Source: Salinispora fenicalii (GTDB taxonomy: Bacteria > Actinomycetota > Actinomycetes > Mycobacteriales > Micromonosporaceae). From it: 64,000 bases of DNA. Each line of letters opens with the position of its first letter. The first letter of the stretch is position 1. Below, one piece after another: positions 16,449-24,532 of the stretch. The stretch lies in assembly GCF_000514815.1 (NCBI RefSeq), contig NZ_AZWQ01000028.1:28037-92036 (forward strand), written 5' to 3'. Below the pieces are notes generated by a model. It saw only the letters and a list, made by a program, of their open reading frames with translations, searched no databases and was not told the DNA's origin. Position numbers and translations under genes: made by a program.

Positions 16449-16543
16449 CAGAGCAGGCCTGTAGCCGCACATGTCGCACATCCGAGGGGTTGACGGACCC
16501 GGGCCCCCGCAGACGATAGACCATCGGGCTAGACTTGCGCGCC

Positions 16544-17350
16544 GTGGGCCGAAGCGCCGCTTTTTTCGATCTGGATAAGACCGTCATCGCCAAGTCAAGT
16601 GCGCTGGCGTTCGGTCGGCCGTTCTACCGGGATGGCCTGATAACCCGACGAGACGTTGTCAAGTCGGCGTACGCGCAGCTGATGTTCCGGCTGGGCGGAT
16701 CCGACGAGCAGACCATGGCTCGGACCCGGGACTACCTCGCCGCGCTCTGTAAGGGCTGGCAGGTGGAGCAGGTCCGCCAGATCGTCGCGGAGACCCTCCA
16801 TGAGCTGATCAACCCCTATGTGTACGCCGAGGCCGCCGCCCTGATCGAGGAGCACCAGGCCGCCGGTCGGGACGTCGTGCTGGTCTCAGCCTCTGGGGAA
16901 GAGATGGTCCGGCCAATCGGGGCGCTACTCGGGGTGACCGATGTGATCGCCACCCGGATGGCCGTCGTGGATGGCCACTACAGCGGGGAGATCGAGTTCT
17001 ACGCAGCCGGCCCGGCCAAGGTAGACGCGGTGGGCGAGCTGGCGACCGAGCGAGGTTACGACCTCACCGACTCGTACGCCTACTCGGACTCGTACACCGA
17101 CCGGCCGTTGTTGGAGTGCGTCGGCCGCCCGACCGCAGTCAACCCGGACCGCCAGCTACGCAAGCTCGCCGCGGAGAACTCCTGGCCGGTGCTGGAATTC
17201 CGGCACCCGATCCCACTGGGGCGGCGGCTGCGTGATCGCCCCGCCATGCCGGTCGCCGCCGCCGCACTCGGCGTCGGGGTTGGCGTGGCGATCGGCATCG
17301 CCTGGTACGGCCGGCACCGCCGGACCCGAACCACCACCCCAGCCACCTGA
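16544..17350 (+). CDS. HAD-IB family (SerB-like) phosphatase with C-terminal membrane helix
   Basis: A 268-residue HAD hydrolase. Motif I is AFFDLDKTV with the nucleophile Asp near residue 9, motif II is VLVSASGEE, and motif III/IV is YAYSDSYTDRPLLE. The cap-region pattern fits the HAD-IB group related to phosphoserine phosphatase, found in many actinobacteria (the Mtb gene beside ssd is alike). The C-terminus adds a helix, MPVAAAALGVGVGVAIGIAWYG, followed by basic residues, so it is probably membrane-tethered. GTG 16544 (VGRSAAFF) is preferred; TTG 16535 would add three residues. The substrate is unknown. Confidence 0.9.
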   Translation: MGRSAAFFDLDKTVIAKSSALAFGRPFYRDGLITRRDVVKSAYAQLMFRLGGSDEQTMARTRDYLAALCKGWQVEQVRQIVAETLHELINPYVYAEAAALIEEHQAAGRDVVLVSASGEEMVRPIGALLGVTDVIATRMAVVDGHYSGEIEFYAAGPAKVDAVGELATERGYDLTDSYAYSDSYTDRPLLECVGRPTAVNPDRQLRKLAAENSWPVLEFRHPIPLGRRLRDRPAMPVAAAALGVGVGVAIGIAWYGRHRRTRTTTPAT

Positions 17351-17405
17351 CCCGGCGCAGCTGCCCGTTGCGGCGGTTCGGGTCCGGCAAGTCAGCCGAG
17401 GAAGG

Positions 17406-18155
17406 CTATGGGGTCGCAGCGAGCACGTCATCACCGATCCCGGTGAGCTGGTCGGCACCCACCTCGACGGCGCTCAGGTAGTGCCGCAGCCAGGAGCGAA
17501 GCCCGTCCGGAGTTCCGGTGGCGAAGGCCCCGGCCGAGCCGACGTACTCCGGCTCCCGTTCCCGATGGCCGACGTCCACGGCGAGTAGGCCCCGCGGGTC
17601 AACACCCCGGGACATCAGCACCAGCCGGGCGGCACCCCGGGCAACCACCCCGGACGGGCCGGCGAAGGGCCGCAGGTTCAACAACTCGCCGTGGACAACC
17701 GCGGCGAGCACTAGTGGTGGTGCCTTACTTCCCCCGGCTACCAGGGCAGCCAGCCCGTCCAGCCGGGCCGCCACAACCGGGTCGGGCACGGGGCGCCCCA
17801 GGTTGGTCTCCGGCACCAGCTCCCGCGCGGCGAGCACGTGCAGCTTCGCGAGCGCCTGCCGGGGTGCCTTCGGCCAGAGGTCGGTCAGCCCGGGTAGCGC
17901 CCCGGCGACCCGCAGCGCGCCCTGCAGCACCGGTTCGGTGACGGTGCCGGCACGCACTTCCTCGCGTTCGTGGGCGTGCCCCTCAAGGGCGGCGCTGGCC
18001 ACCGCGCAACGGAGGCTTACCTCCGCGGCCACCTGACCGCCGTGCCGGCGCAGGGCGCGGTGCCGCAGCGCCTGGTCGAAGCGCTCGCGGGCCCGTTCCA
18101 CGGCAGCGGCGACATCGGCGAGGGCGAGCAGCGGAGCGAGCGGGTCATCGGTCAC
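17406..18155 (-). CDS. Fic-fold-like protein with degenerate active site
   Basis: A 249-residue helical protein, often labelled oxidoreductase in actinobacteria without evidence. The segment AAVVHGELLNLRPFAGPSGVVARGAARLVL aligns by eye with the Fic core, whose motif is HPFxxGNGRxxR. Here the His is Arg (LRPF), and GNGR is replaced by PSGV, leaving the trailing AR. An upstream segment (SAALEGHAHEREEV) resembles the SxxxE region that precedes Fic domains. AMPylation activity is therefore not expected. The gene converges on the HAD phosphatase gene and is divergent from acs. Fold assignment is an inference; the altered motif is directly seen. Confidence 0.75.
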   Translation of the reverse strand: MTDDPLAPLLALADVAAAVERARERFDQALRHRALRRHGGQVAAEVSLRCAVASAALEGHAHEREEVRAGTVTEPVLQGALRVAGALPGLTDLWPKAPRQALAKLHVLAARELVPETNLGRPVPDPVVAARLDGLAALVAGGSKAPPLVLAAVVHGELLNLRPFAGPSGVVARGAARLVLMSRGVDPRGLLAVDVGHREREPEYVGSAGAFATGTPDGLRSWLRHYLSAVEVGADQLTGIGDDVLAATP

Positions 18156-18189
18156 CCCGCCACGCTATCGGGACCACCGGTGCCACCGA

Positions 18190-18264
18190 CCAGTGCCGTG
18201 CCATCCGCGCTGCGGTGCCATCCGCCGGTGCTATGCCGTCCGCCGGCGCTATGCCGTCCGGCGC
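18190..18264. repeat. degenerate tandem repeat of about 18 bp
   Basis: Two nearly identical 18-bp units at 18228-18245 and 18246-18263 (core GCTATGCCGTCCG) are preceded by two weaker units with core GTGCCATCCG. They lie in the divergent promoter region between the Fic-like gene and acs. Confidence 0.6.
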
Positions 18265-18375
18265 GGGGAGGCTCCGTTCGGCGCGATCCGTTGCCCTCGA
18301 CAGTCGCCTACGTGCGGCCGGCGGGCTAATCTCTGCACCGAAACGCAGGTCACCCCAAGCGACGAGGGAGCAGGC

Positions 18376-20361
18376 ATGAGCGAGGCATTGGCCAACCTGT
18401 TGAACGAGACGCGCCAGTTCCCGCCGCCGGCCGAACTCGCCGCGAACGCCAACATCACCAGCGAGGCGTACGCCGCGGCGGACGCCGACCGGCTGGCCTT
18501 CTGGGAACAGCAGGCTCAGCGCCTGACCTGGACGAAGCCGTGGGACCGGGTACTCGACTGGTCGAAGCCGCCATTCGCGAAGTGGTTCGTCGGCGGTCAG
18601 CTCAACGTGGCCTACAACTGCCTGGACCGGCACGTCGAGGCCGGCCGGGGTGACCGGGTGGCGATCCACTGGGAGGGCGAGCCGGGTGACACCAGGACGA
18701 TCACCTACGCGGAGCTACAGAAGCTGACCTGCCAGGCGGCGAATGTGCTGACCGAGCTCGGGGTGACCGCCGGCGATCGGGTGGCGATCTACCTGCCGAT
18801 GGTGCCGGAGGCCGTGGTGGCGATGCTGGCCTGCGCCCGGATCGGCGCCACCCATAGCGTGGTCTTCGGCGGCTTCTCCGCCGACGCGTTGACCAATCGG
18901 ATTCAGGACGCCGCTGCGAAGGTGGTAGTCACCGCCGACGGCGGCTACCGGCGGGGCCGGCCCTCCGCGCTCAAACCGACGGTTGACGCGGCGGTATCGA
19001 ACTGCCCGTCGGTGGAGCACGTGCTGGTGGTTCGCCGCACCGGCGAAGAGTGCGCCTGGTCGGCGAAGGACCGTTGGTGGCACGAGACGGTCGGGCGGGC
19101 GTCGGTCGAGCACCAGGCAACCGCCTTCGACGCCGAGCATCCGCTGTTCATTCTGTACACCAGCGGCACCACCGCGCGCCCAAAGGGGATCCTGCACACC
19201 ACCGGCGGCTACCTGACTCAGGCTTCGTACACGATGCACGGAGTCTTCGACCTCAAACCAGATACTGATGTCTACTGGTGCACCGCCGACGTCGGCTGGG
19301 TCACCGGCCACTCGTACATCGTGTACGGCCCGCTCTCCAACGGCGCCACCCAGGTGATGTACGAGGGCACTCCGGATACCCCGCACCGGGGTCGGTTCTG
19401 GGAGCTGGTTGACAAGTACCGGGTGACGATCCTCTACACCGCCCCGACTCTCATTCGCACGATGATGAAGTGGGGTGAGGAGATTCCCGCCGGGTTTGAC
19501 TTGTCCTCCCTGCGCCTGCTGGGTAGCGTCGGCGAGCCGATCAACCCCGAGGCCTGGATGTGGTACCGCCAGCATGTCGGAGGAGGCCGCCTGCCCATTG
19601 TGGACACATGGTGGCAGACCGAGACCGGCGCCATCATGATCTCTCCGTTGCCCGGCGTGACCCACGCCAAGCCGGGGTCGGCGATGACTCCGCTACCGGG
19701 GATCAACGGCGATGTGGTGGACGACCAGGGTCAACCGGTGCCCAACGGCGGCGGTGGCTACCTGGTGCTTCGGGAGCCGTGGCCGTCGATGCTGCGGACC
19801 ATCTGGGGCGACGACAACCGGTTCGTCGAGACGTACTGGTCGCGCTTCGGCGCCGGTGCGGGTGTCGGCGATGACTGGATCTACTTCGCCGGGGACGGCG
19901 CCAAGAAGGACGACGACGGCCACATCTGGCTGCTCGGTCGAGTGGATGACGTGATGCTGGTGTCCGGGCACAACATCTCCACCACCGAGGTGGAGTCGGC
20001 CCTGGTGTCACACCCCTCGGTGGCCGAGGCGGCCGTGGTCGGCGCGACCGATCCGACCACCGGGCAGGCGATCGTCGCCTTCGCCATCCCCCGAGGCAAC
20101 GCCGAAACTGAGGGGACGGCGGGGGCTCAGCTCATCGCGGACCTGCGTGACCACGTCGCGCGCACATTGGGGCCGATCGCGAAGCCGCGGCAGATCATGC
20201 TCGTGCCGGAGCTACCGAAGACCCGCTCCGGCAAGATCATGCGACGGTTGCTGCGGGACGTCGCGGAGAACCGGTCCCTGGGGGACGTCACCACGCTGCA
20301 GGACTCTTCGGTGATGGAGCTCATCGCCACCGGCATGGGAGCCGGCAAGGGTGAGGACTGA
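18376..20361 (+). CDS. acs: acetyl-coenzyme A synthetase
   Basis: A 661-residue AMP-forming enzyme that activates acetate to acetyl-CoA through acetyl-AMP. The P-loop-like motif YTSGTTARPKG, the ADVGWVTGHSY segment, the WWQTETG substrate motif and the hinge region LLGRVDDVMLVSGHNIS are all present. The C-terminal KTRSGKIMRR contains the catalytic Lys that acetylation controls in this family. The ATG at 18376 follows GAGGGAG. A 61-residue upstream extension overlaps the repeat region and was discarded. Full length for the family. The gene appears monocistronic. The same gene sits downstream of the Tad/HAD cluster in other actinobacteria. Confidence 0.97.
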   Translation: MSEALANLLNETRQFPPPAELAANANITSEAYAAADADRLAFWEQQAQRLTWTKPWDRVLDWSKPPFAKWFVGGQLNVAYNCLDRHVEAGRGDRVAIHWEGEPGDTRTITYAELQKLTCQAANVLTELGVTAGDRVAIYLPMVPEAVVAMLACARIGATHSVVFGGFSADALTNRIQDAAAKVVVTADGGYRRGRPSALKPTVDAAVSNCPSVEHVLVVRRTGEECAWSAKDRWWHETVGRASVEHQATAFDAEHPLFILYTSGTTARPKGILHTTGGYLTQASYTMHGVFDLKPDTDVYWCTADVGWVTGHSYIVYGPLSNGATQVMYEGTPDTPHRGRFWELVDKYRVTILYTAPTLIRTMMKWGEEIPAGFDLSSLRLLGSVGEPINPEAWMWYRQHVGGGRLPIVDTWWQTETGAIMISPLPGVTHAKPGSAMTPLPGINGDVVDDQGQPVPNGGGGYLVLREPWPSMLRTIWGDDNRFVETYWSRFGAGAGVGDDWIYFAGDGAKKDDDGHIWLLGRVDDVMLVSGHNISTTEVESALVSHPSVAEAAVVGATDPTTGQAIVAFAIPRGNAETEGTAGAQLIADLRDHVARTLGPIAKPRQIMLVPELPKTRSGKIMRRLLRDVAENRSLGDVTTLQDSSVMELIATGMGAGKGED

Positions 20362-20466
20362 GCCAACCGCACCGACAGTGCCCGCCAGCGGCGCGGGTCT
20401 CCGGGGCTTAGCTGACCGGTAGGTATGTGACGCCGGAACACTTCACCAACAACTTCTTGCAACAAA

Positions 20467-20478
20467 GTGTCCGGACAC
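20467..20478. promoter_or_regulatory. perfect 12-bp palindrome upstream of the M6 protease
   Basis: GTGTCCGGACAC lies in a locally AT-richer stretch 115 bases before the protease start. This is a plausible operator, but no regulator can be named. Confidence 0.3.
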
Positions 20479-20540
20479 TCTTCCCCTCACCTGCCACTGC
20501 TGTCTATCTTCACCTGTGGTTCCACATGTGGGATCACCTC

Positions 20541-20570
20541 ACCGGCCCATGCCCCCGCTGGGCCGGTTTT
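20541..20570 (+). terminator. rho-independent hairpin with T-tract just before the M6 protease
   Basis: A 9-bp stem ACCGGCCCA/TGGGCCGGT (20541-20549 and 20559-20567) with a 9-base loop, followed by TTTT. It may end acs transcription, 180 bases after its stop. It may instead be a leader attenuator, because the protease start is only 23 bases further. Confidence 0.7.
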
Positions 20571-20592
20571 CCTTCACACCCGGAGGTACCGC

Positions 20593-23016
20593 GTGCGCAA
20601 AGTCGCAGTGGGTCTACTCGGGCTCTCGCTGACGGCAACGGGACTGGCGGTCGGACCGTCCGCCAGTGCCGCGCCGAAGTTCCAGCAGCCGACACCGGCT
20701 CCATCGGCCGCAGAGCCTGCCCATGTTGATCACGACCTGCCCAACCCACTAGAGGAGAAGCGACGGGCGCTGCGCCAGGAGGGCCTGAGCAGCGTCCTCT
20801 CCGGCGAGGCGGCATCGCAGCGAGTCAACGGCAGCACTGTCGTCAAGGTCGGTGAGACGGCCGGCGGTTCCGCGACCGCCCGTGGTAACCGCGGCAAGAA
20901 GGACCAGTACGTCGAGCTCTCCCGGGAGAGTACGGATCGGATCTTCGTGATCCTGGCCGAGTTCGGCAACGAGCGGCACCCGGACTACCCCGACCAGGAC
21001 ACCGCCCCCACCTGGCCTGGTCCGGCACGGTTCGACGGTCCGCTGCACAACGAAATCCCAGAGCCCGATCGGACGCTGGACAACTCCACGAGCTGGCAGG
21101 CGGACTACAGCGCCGACTACTTCCGGACGTTGTACTTCGGCGAGGCGGACGGCGACGAGTCGGTAAAGCAGTACTTCGAGGCCCAGTCCTCGGGCCGATA
21201 CAGCATCGAGGGCACGGTCACCGACTGGGTCAAGGTCCAGTACAACGCGGCCCGCTACGGCCGTTCCCTGGATGACCCGACCGACGCCAACGGTGACGAC
21301 CCGGCGGTCTGCGGCGGCAGCGTCTGCACCAACGTCTGGAGTCTGGTGCGGGACGCCGCGAACCAGTGGGTCGCCGACCAGAAGGCCGCTGGCCGTACCG
21401 ACGCGGAGATCGCCGAAGACCTTCAGGCGATGGACCAGTGGGACCGGTACGACCACGACTTCGACGGCAACTTCAATGAGCCGGACGGCTACATCGACCA
21501 CTTCCAGATCGTCCACTCCGGTGGCGACATGGCCAACAGCGACCCGCACCAGGGCGAGGACGCGATCTGGAGCCACCGGTGGTACGCGTTCGCGTCCGAC
21601 CAGGGCCGCACCGGCCCGCCGAACTTCCCGGCGGGTGGCACCCAGATCGGCGACACCGGCATCTGGATCGGTGACTACACGATCCAGCCGGAAAACGGCG
21701 GACGCAGCGTCTTCTACCACGAATACGCCCACGACCTCGGCCTGCCAGATGACTACAACGTCCTCAGTGGAGGCGACAACAACAACGAGTACTGGACCCT
21801 GATGGCCCAGAGCCGGCTCGGCGCCAAGGGCGACGGTGGCATCGGCGAGCGCGGCGGTGACCTGGGTGCCTGGAACAAGCTCCAGCTCGGCTGGCTCGAC
21901 TACGAGGTGGTCGTCGCGGGGCAGAAGCGCACCATGACCCTCGGCCCACAGGAGTACAACTCCAAGAAGCCGCAGGCCGCTGTGGTCGTGCTCCCGAAGC
22001 GGGAGTACGAGTTCGACAACGGTGCGCCGTTCGCCGGCACGAAGCAGTTCTTCTCCGGCAACGAGGACGGCCTCAACAACACGATGACCCGGACGCTTGA
22101 CCTCACCGGGAAGTCGTCGGCCGCGTTGACGATGAAGGGCCGCTACAGCATCGAGGCCGACTACGACTACCTCTTCTTCGAGGTGTCGGAGGACGGTGGC
22201 GACACCTGGACGCCGCTGCCCGGCACCGCCGACGGCACGCCGTTCAAGGAGATCTCCCCCGGACGGTTCGCCCTGGACGGTAGTAGCAACGACGAGTGGG
22301 TCGACGTCAACCTCCCGATGGATGCCCAGGCCGGCAAGTCGGTCCAGTTCCGGCTGCGCTACCAGACCGACGGTGGCGTCTCCGAGGGCGGCTTCTTCGG
22401 CGACGAGATCACGGTCACCGCCGACGGCGAGACGATCCTCAACGACGGTGGGGAGACCGGTGCCGGCGACTGGGCCCTGGCCGGTTGGAGCATCACCGAG
22501 GAGAAGTACACCCAGCTCTTCGACAACTACTACATCGCCGGTCACCGGTCGTACGTCTCGTACGACAAGTACCTGAAGACCGGGCCGTACTACTTCGGGT
22601 ATGCGAACACCCGCCCGGACTGGGTGGACCACTACGCGTACCAGGAGGGTCTGCTGATTTCCTACTGGAACACCCGGTGGGCGGACAACGACACGTTCGC
22701 GCACCCGGGTGAGGGGCGCAACCTCTACATCGACTCGCGCCCGCGGCCGATCTACAACCTGACCGGTGAGCCATGGCGGGCCCGGGTCCAGGTGTACGAC
22801 GCGCCGTTCAGCCTCGAGAAGGCGGACTCGTTCACGCTGCACATCGACAGCCAGCCACAGTACATCCGGGGCCAGGCCGCGCAGCCGCTCTTCGACGACA
22901 CCAAGAAGTACTGGTACGAGGAGCTGCCCAACCACGGGGTGAAGCTCCCCGCCACCGGCACGAAGATCGAGGTGCTGAAGCAGAAGGGCACCTCCATCAA
23001 GGTTCGCTTCAAGTAG
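20593..23016 (+). CDS. secreted M6 family metalloprotease (immune inhibitor A-like)
   Basis: An 807-residue exported zinc protease. The signal peptide (basic start, VAVGLLGLSLTATGLAVG core, cleavage near ASA at about residue 27) is followed by a propeptide-like region. The catalytic domain carries the zinc motif HEYAH (His376, Glu377) in FYHEYAHDLGLPDDYN. The C-terminal half is rich in Asp, Gly and Tyr with beta-sandwich-like MAM/PKD-type character, typical of immune inhibitor A peptidases. GTG 20593 is chosen because CGGAGG lies seven bases upstream and the signal peptide begins there. Related enzymes degrade host or environmental proteins. Monocistronic, between two hairpins. Confidence 0.95.
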   Translation: MRKVAVGLLGLSLTATGLAVGPSASAAPKFQQPTPAPSAAEPAHVDHDLPNPLEEKRRALRQEGLSSVLSGEAASQRVNGSTVVKVGETAGGSATARGNRGKKDQYVELSRESTDRIFVILAEFGNERHPDYPDQDTAPTWPGPARFDGPLHNEIPEPDRTLDNSTSWQADYSADYFRTLYFGEADGDESVKQYFEAQSSGRYSIEGTVTDWVKVQYNAARYGRSLDDPTDANGDDPAVCGGSVCTNVWSLVRDAANQWVADQKAAGRTDAEIAEDLQAMDQWDRYDHDFDGNFNEPDGYIDHFQIVHSGGDMANSDPHQGEDAIWSHRWYAFASDQGRTGPPNFPAGGTQIGDTGIWIGDYTIQPENGGRSVFYHEYAHDLGLPDDYNVLSGGDNNNEYWTLMAQSRLGAKGDGGIGERGGDLGAWNKLQLGWLDYEVVVAGQKRTMTLGPQEYNSKKPQAAVVVLPKREYEFDNGAPFAGTKQFFSGNEDGLNNTMTRTLDLTGKSSAALTMKGRYSIEADYDYLFFEVSEDGGDTWTPLPGTADGTPFKEISPGRFALDGSSNDEWVDVNLPMDAQAGKSVQFRLRYQTDGGVSEGGFFGDEITVTADGETILNDGGETGAGDWALAGWSITEEKYTQLFDNYYIAGHRSYVSYDKYLKTGPYYFGYANTRPDWVDHYAYQEGLLISYWNTRWADNDTFAHPGEGRNLYIDSRPRPIYNLTGEPWRARVQVYDAPFSLEKADSFTLHIDSQPQYIRGQAAQPLFDDTKKYWYEELPNHGVKLPATGTKIEVLKQKGTSIKVRFK

Positions 23017-23032
23017 CGAGCACCGCATAGCA

Positions 23033-23067
23033 GCGATGCCCGGGCCGGTCATCGGCCCGGGCATCGC
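23033..23067 (+). terminator. terminator of the M6 protease gene
   Basis: A perfect 15-bp stem (23033-23047 with 23053-23067) and a 5-base loop, starting 17 bases after the protease stop codon. Confidence 0.88.
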
Positions 23068-23223
23068 CCTTCCCAGACCCGGCACCGGATCCCGACCCCA
23101 ACGCCGACCGAGACCAACACCGACCGACGCTGATGCCGACTCCGATGCCGACAAGAGTTCGACTCCAGGCTCGCTCCGCCACGCGTCCGGCCCGGTTATG
23201 ACCCGGGCCTTAGGCTGTGGCAC

Positions 23224-24156
23224 ATGACCGAGCAGCGTGACGGGGCCCTTGACGAGTCCTGCGTCCTGGTTGAGGGGCCGTGGACGCACCGGTTCGTCGG
23301 CGCCAACGGCAGCCGGTTCCACGTGGTCGAGGCCGGAACCGGCCCGATGGTGCTCTTCCTGCACAGCTTCCCGGAGCACTGGTGGGCGTGGCACGACATG
23401 CTACCGGCGGTCGCCGACGCCGGGTTCCGGGCAGTAGCGGTCGACCTACGCGGCTACGGCGCGAGCGACAAGCCACCCCGGGGATACGACGGATACACCT
23501 TGGCAGGTGATGTCGCCGGGCTGATCCGGGCGCTGGGCGAACGCTCCGCCACCGTAGTGGGCGCCGGTGCCGGCGGGCTGCTGGGCTGGACAGCGGCCTC
23601 ATTCCACCCGACGTTGGTCCGCCGACTGGTGGTGCTCGGTGCCCCGCACCCGCTACGGCTCCGGGCCGGGATCTTCGCTGATCCGCGCGGCCAGTTCGCC
23701 GCCTCCATGCCGACGCTGCTGTTCCAGCTGCCGCGCTACGAACACGTGCTGACTCGCGACGACGGAGCGGCGGTAGCGGAGATCCTGCGCCGCTGGGGCG
23801 GGCCGCGCTGGGTGCACAGCCCGGAATTCGAGCCGTACGCGACCCGGTGCCGGACGGCGATGCAGATCCCACAGGCGGCGTTCTGCGTCCTGGAGGGCTA
23901 CCGGTGGGCCTTCCGGTCAGCGCTACGGCTGCGCGGCTACCGCTTCGTCCGGCTCATGCAGAAGCCCCTCGTCACGCCGACCCTCCAACTGCACGGCGCA
24001 CTCGACCCGGCAGTCCTGCCACGTACGGCGCAAGGCTCCGGCCGGTACGTGGTGGCCCCGTACGAGTGGCGCCTGCTCGACCAGGTCGGGCACTTCCCGC
24101 ACGTCGAGGCCCCGGAGATCGTGCTCGGTGAGATCCTGCGCTGGGCGAAGTCCTAG
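23224..24156 (+). CDS. alpha/beta hydrolase, epoxide hydrolase-like, nucleophile missing
   Basis: A 310-residue alpha/beta hydrolase fold. The oxyanion region LHSFPEHWWAW, the strand VAVDLRGYGASDKP, the acid-bearing LHGALDP and the catalytic His in GHFPHVEAPE all look like the epoxide hydrolase group. The nucleophile elbow, normally G-x-Nu-x-G (Asp in epoxide hydrolases, Ser in esterases), reads G-A-G-A-G at residues 113-117, so the nucleophile position is Gly. The DNA at 23560-23577 shows no frameshift. Either catalysis is lost or it proceeds differently. The ATG at 23224 begins the natural N-terminus. The gene converges on the small partner gene at 24167. Confidence 0.9.
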   Translation: MTEQRDGALDESCVLVEGPWTHRFVGANGSRFHVVEAGTGPMVLFLHSFPEHWWAWHDMLPAVADAGFRAVAVDLRGYGASDKPPRGYDGYTLAGDVAGLIRALGERSATVVGAGAGGLLGWTAASFHPTLVRRLVVLGAPHPLRLRAGIFADPRGQFAASMPTLLFQLPRYEHVLTRDDGAAVAEILRRWGGPRWVHSPEFEPYATRCRTAMQIPQAAFCVLEGYRWAFRSALRLRGYRFVRLMQKPLVTPTLQLHGALDPAVLPRTAQGSGRYVVAPYEWRLLDQVGHFPHVEAPEIVLGEILRWAKS

Positions 24157-24166
24157 CTGGCCGACG

Positions 24167-24532
24167 CTAGACGCGAAGCTCCCGCAGGTCGCGAACCTCC
24201 GCAGCCGGCGCCCAGCCCTGGTAGACGCCGAAGTCGAATGCCTCGAGACCCATCGCCTCAGCGACCGGCCAGCGCCCACCCGTGTACTCGACCCGCAGCC
24301 AACCGTCGTGCTCGCCCAACACGATGAACGGCTGTCCCTGCCAGGTGCAGGCGGTGCGGACGTAGATCAGCTCGTCAACCTCGACGGCTGGCACGACGCG
24401 TAGGTGGCGGCCGGGGCGTACCTCGGTGAAGCCCTCGCCTGGATCGGGCTGGTAGAGCCGGACGTCGTCGCCGTCCGGGCTGGCCTGGTATTCGCGGTCC
24501 CGCCAGCGAGCCACGTACCCGTCCCGTGTCAC
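24167..24532 (-). CDS. small conserved protein, partner of the SseB-domain protein
   Basis: A 121-residue unrecognised soluble protein, acidic and rich in Trp, Tyr and Glu, with no signal peptide. It opens VTRDGYVARWRDREY and includes WQGQPFIVLGEHDGWLRVEY and a C-terminal GVYQGWAPAAEVRDL. This looks like a compact beta-rich domain. The GTG at 24532 overlaps the stop of the upstream 823-residue gene in GTGA, so the two are translated together. Small acidic proteins coupled this way to large multidomain proteins are often cognate partners or immunity proteins. That role is only inferred here. Confidence 0.78.
   Translation of the reverse strand: MTRDGYVARWRDREYQASPDGDDVRLYQPDPGEGFTEVRPGRHLRVVPAVEVDELIYVRTACTWQGQPFIVLGEHDGWLRVEYTGGRWPVAEAMGLEAFDFGVYQGWAPAAEVRDLRELRV

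Larger units (their letters stand above)
16048..16543. other. intergenic region with hairpin and Crp-type site
   Basis: 496 bases with no supported gene. It contains a strong hairpin at 16223-16255, a run of poly-G blocks (16236-16310) and a Crp-like palindrome at 16433-16448, then the start region of the HAD phosphatase gene. Confidence 0.6.

Noticed and set aside
20749..23394. 881-codon minus-strand frame opposite the M6 protease
   Set aside because: The plus strand has signal peptide and zinc motif; the opposite frame is Val/Arg/Gly-rich, lacks motifs and crosses the protease terminator.
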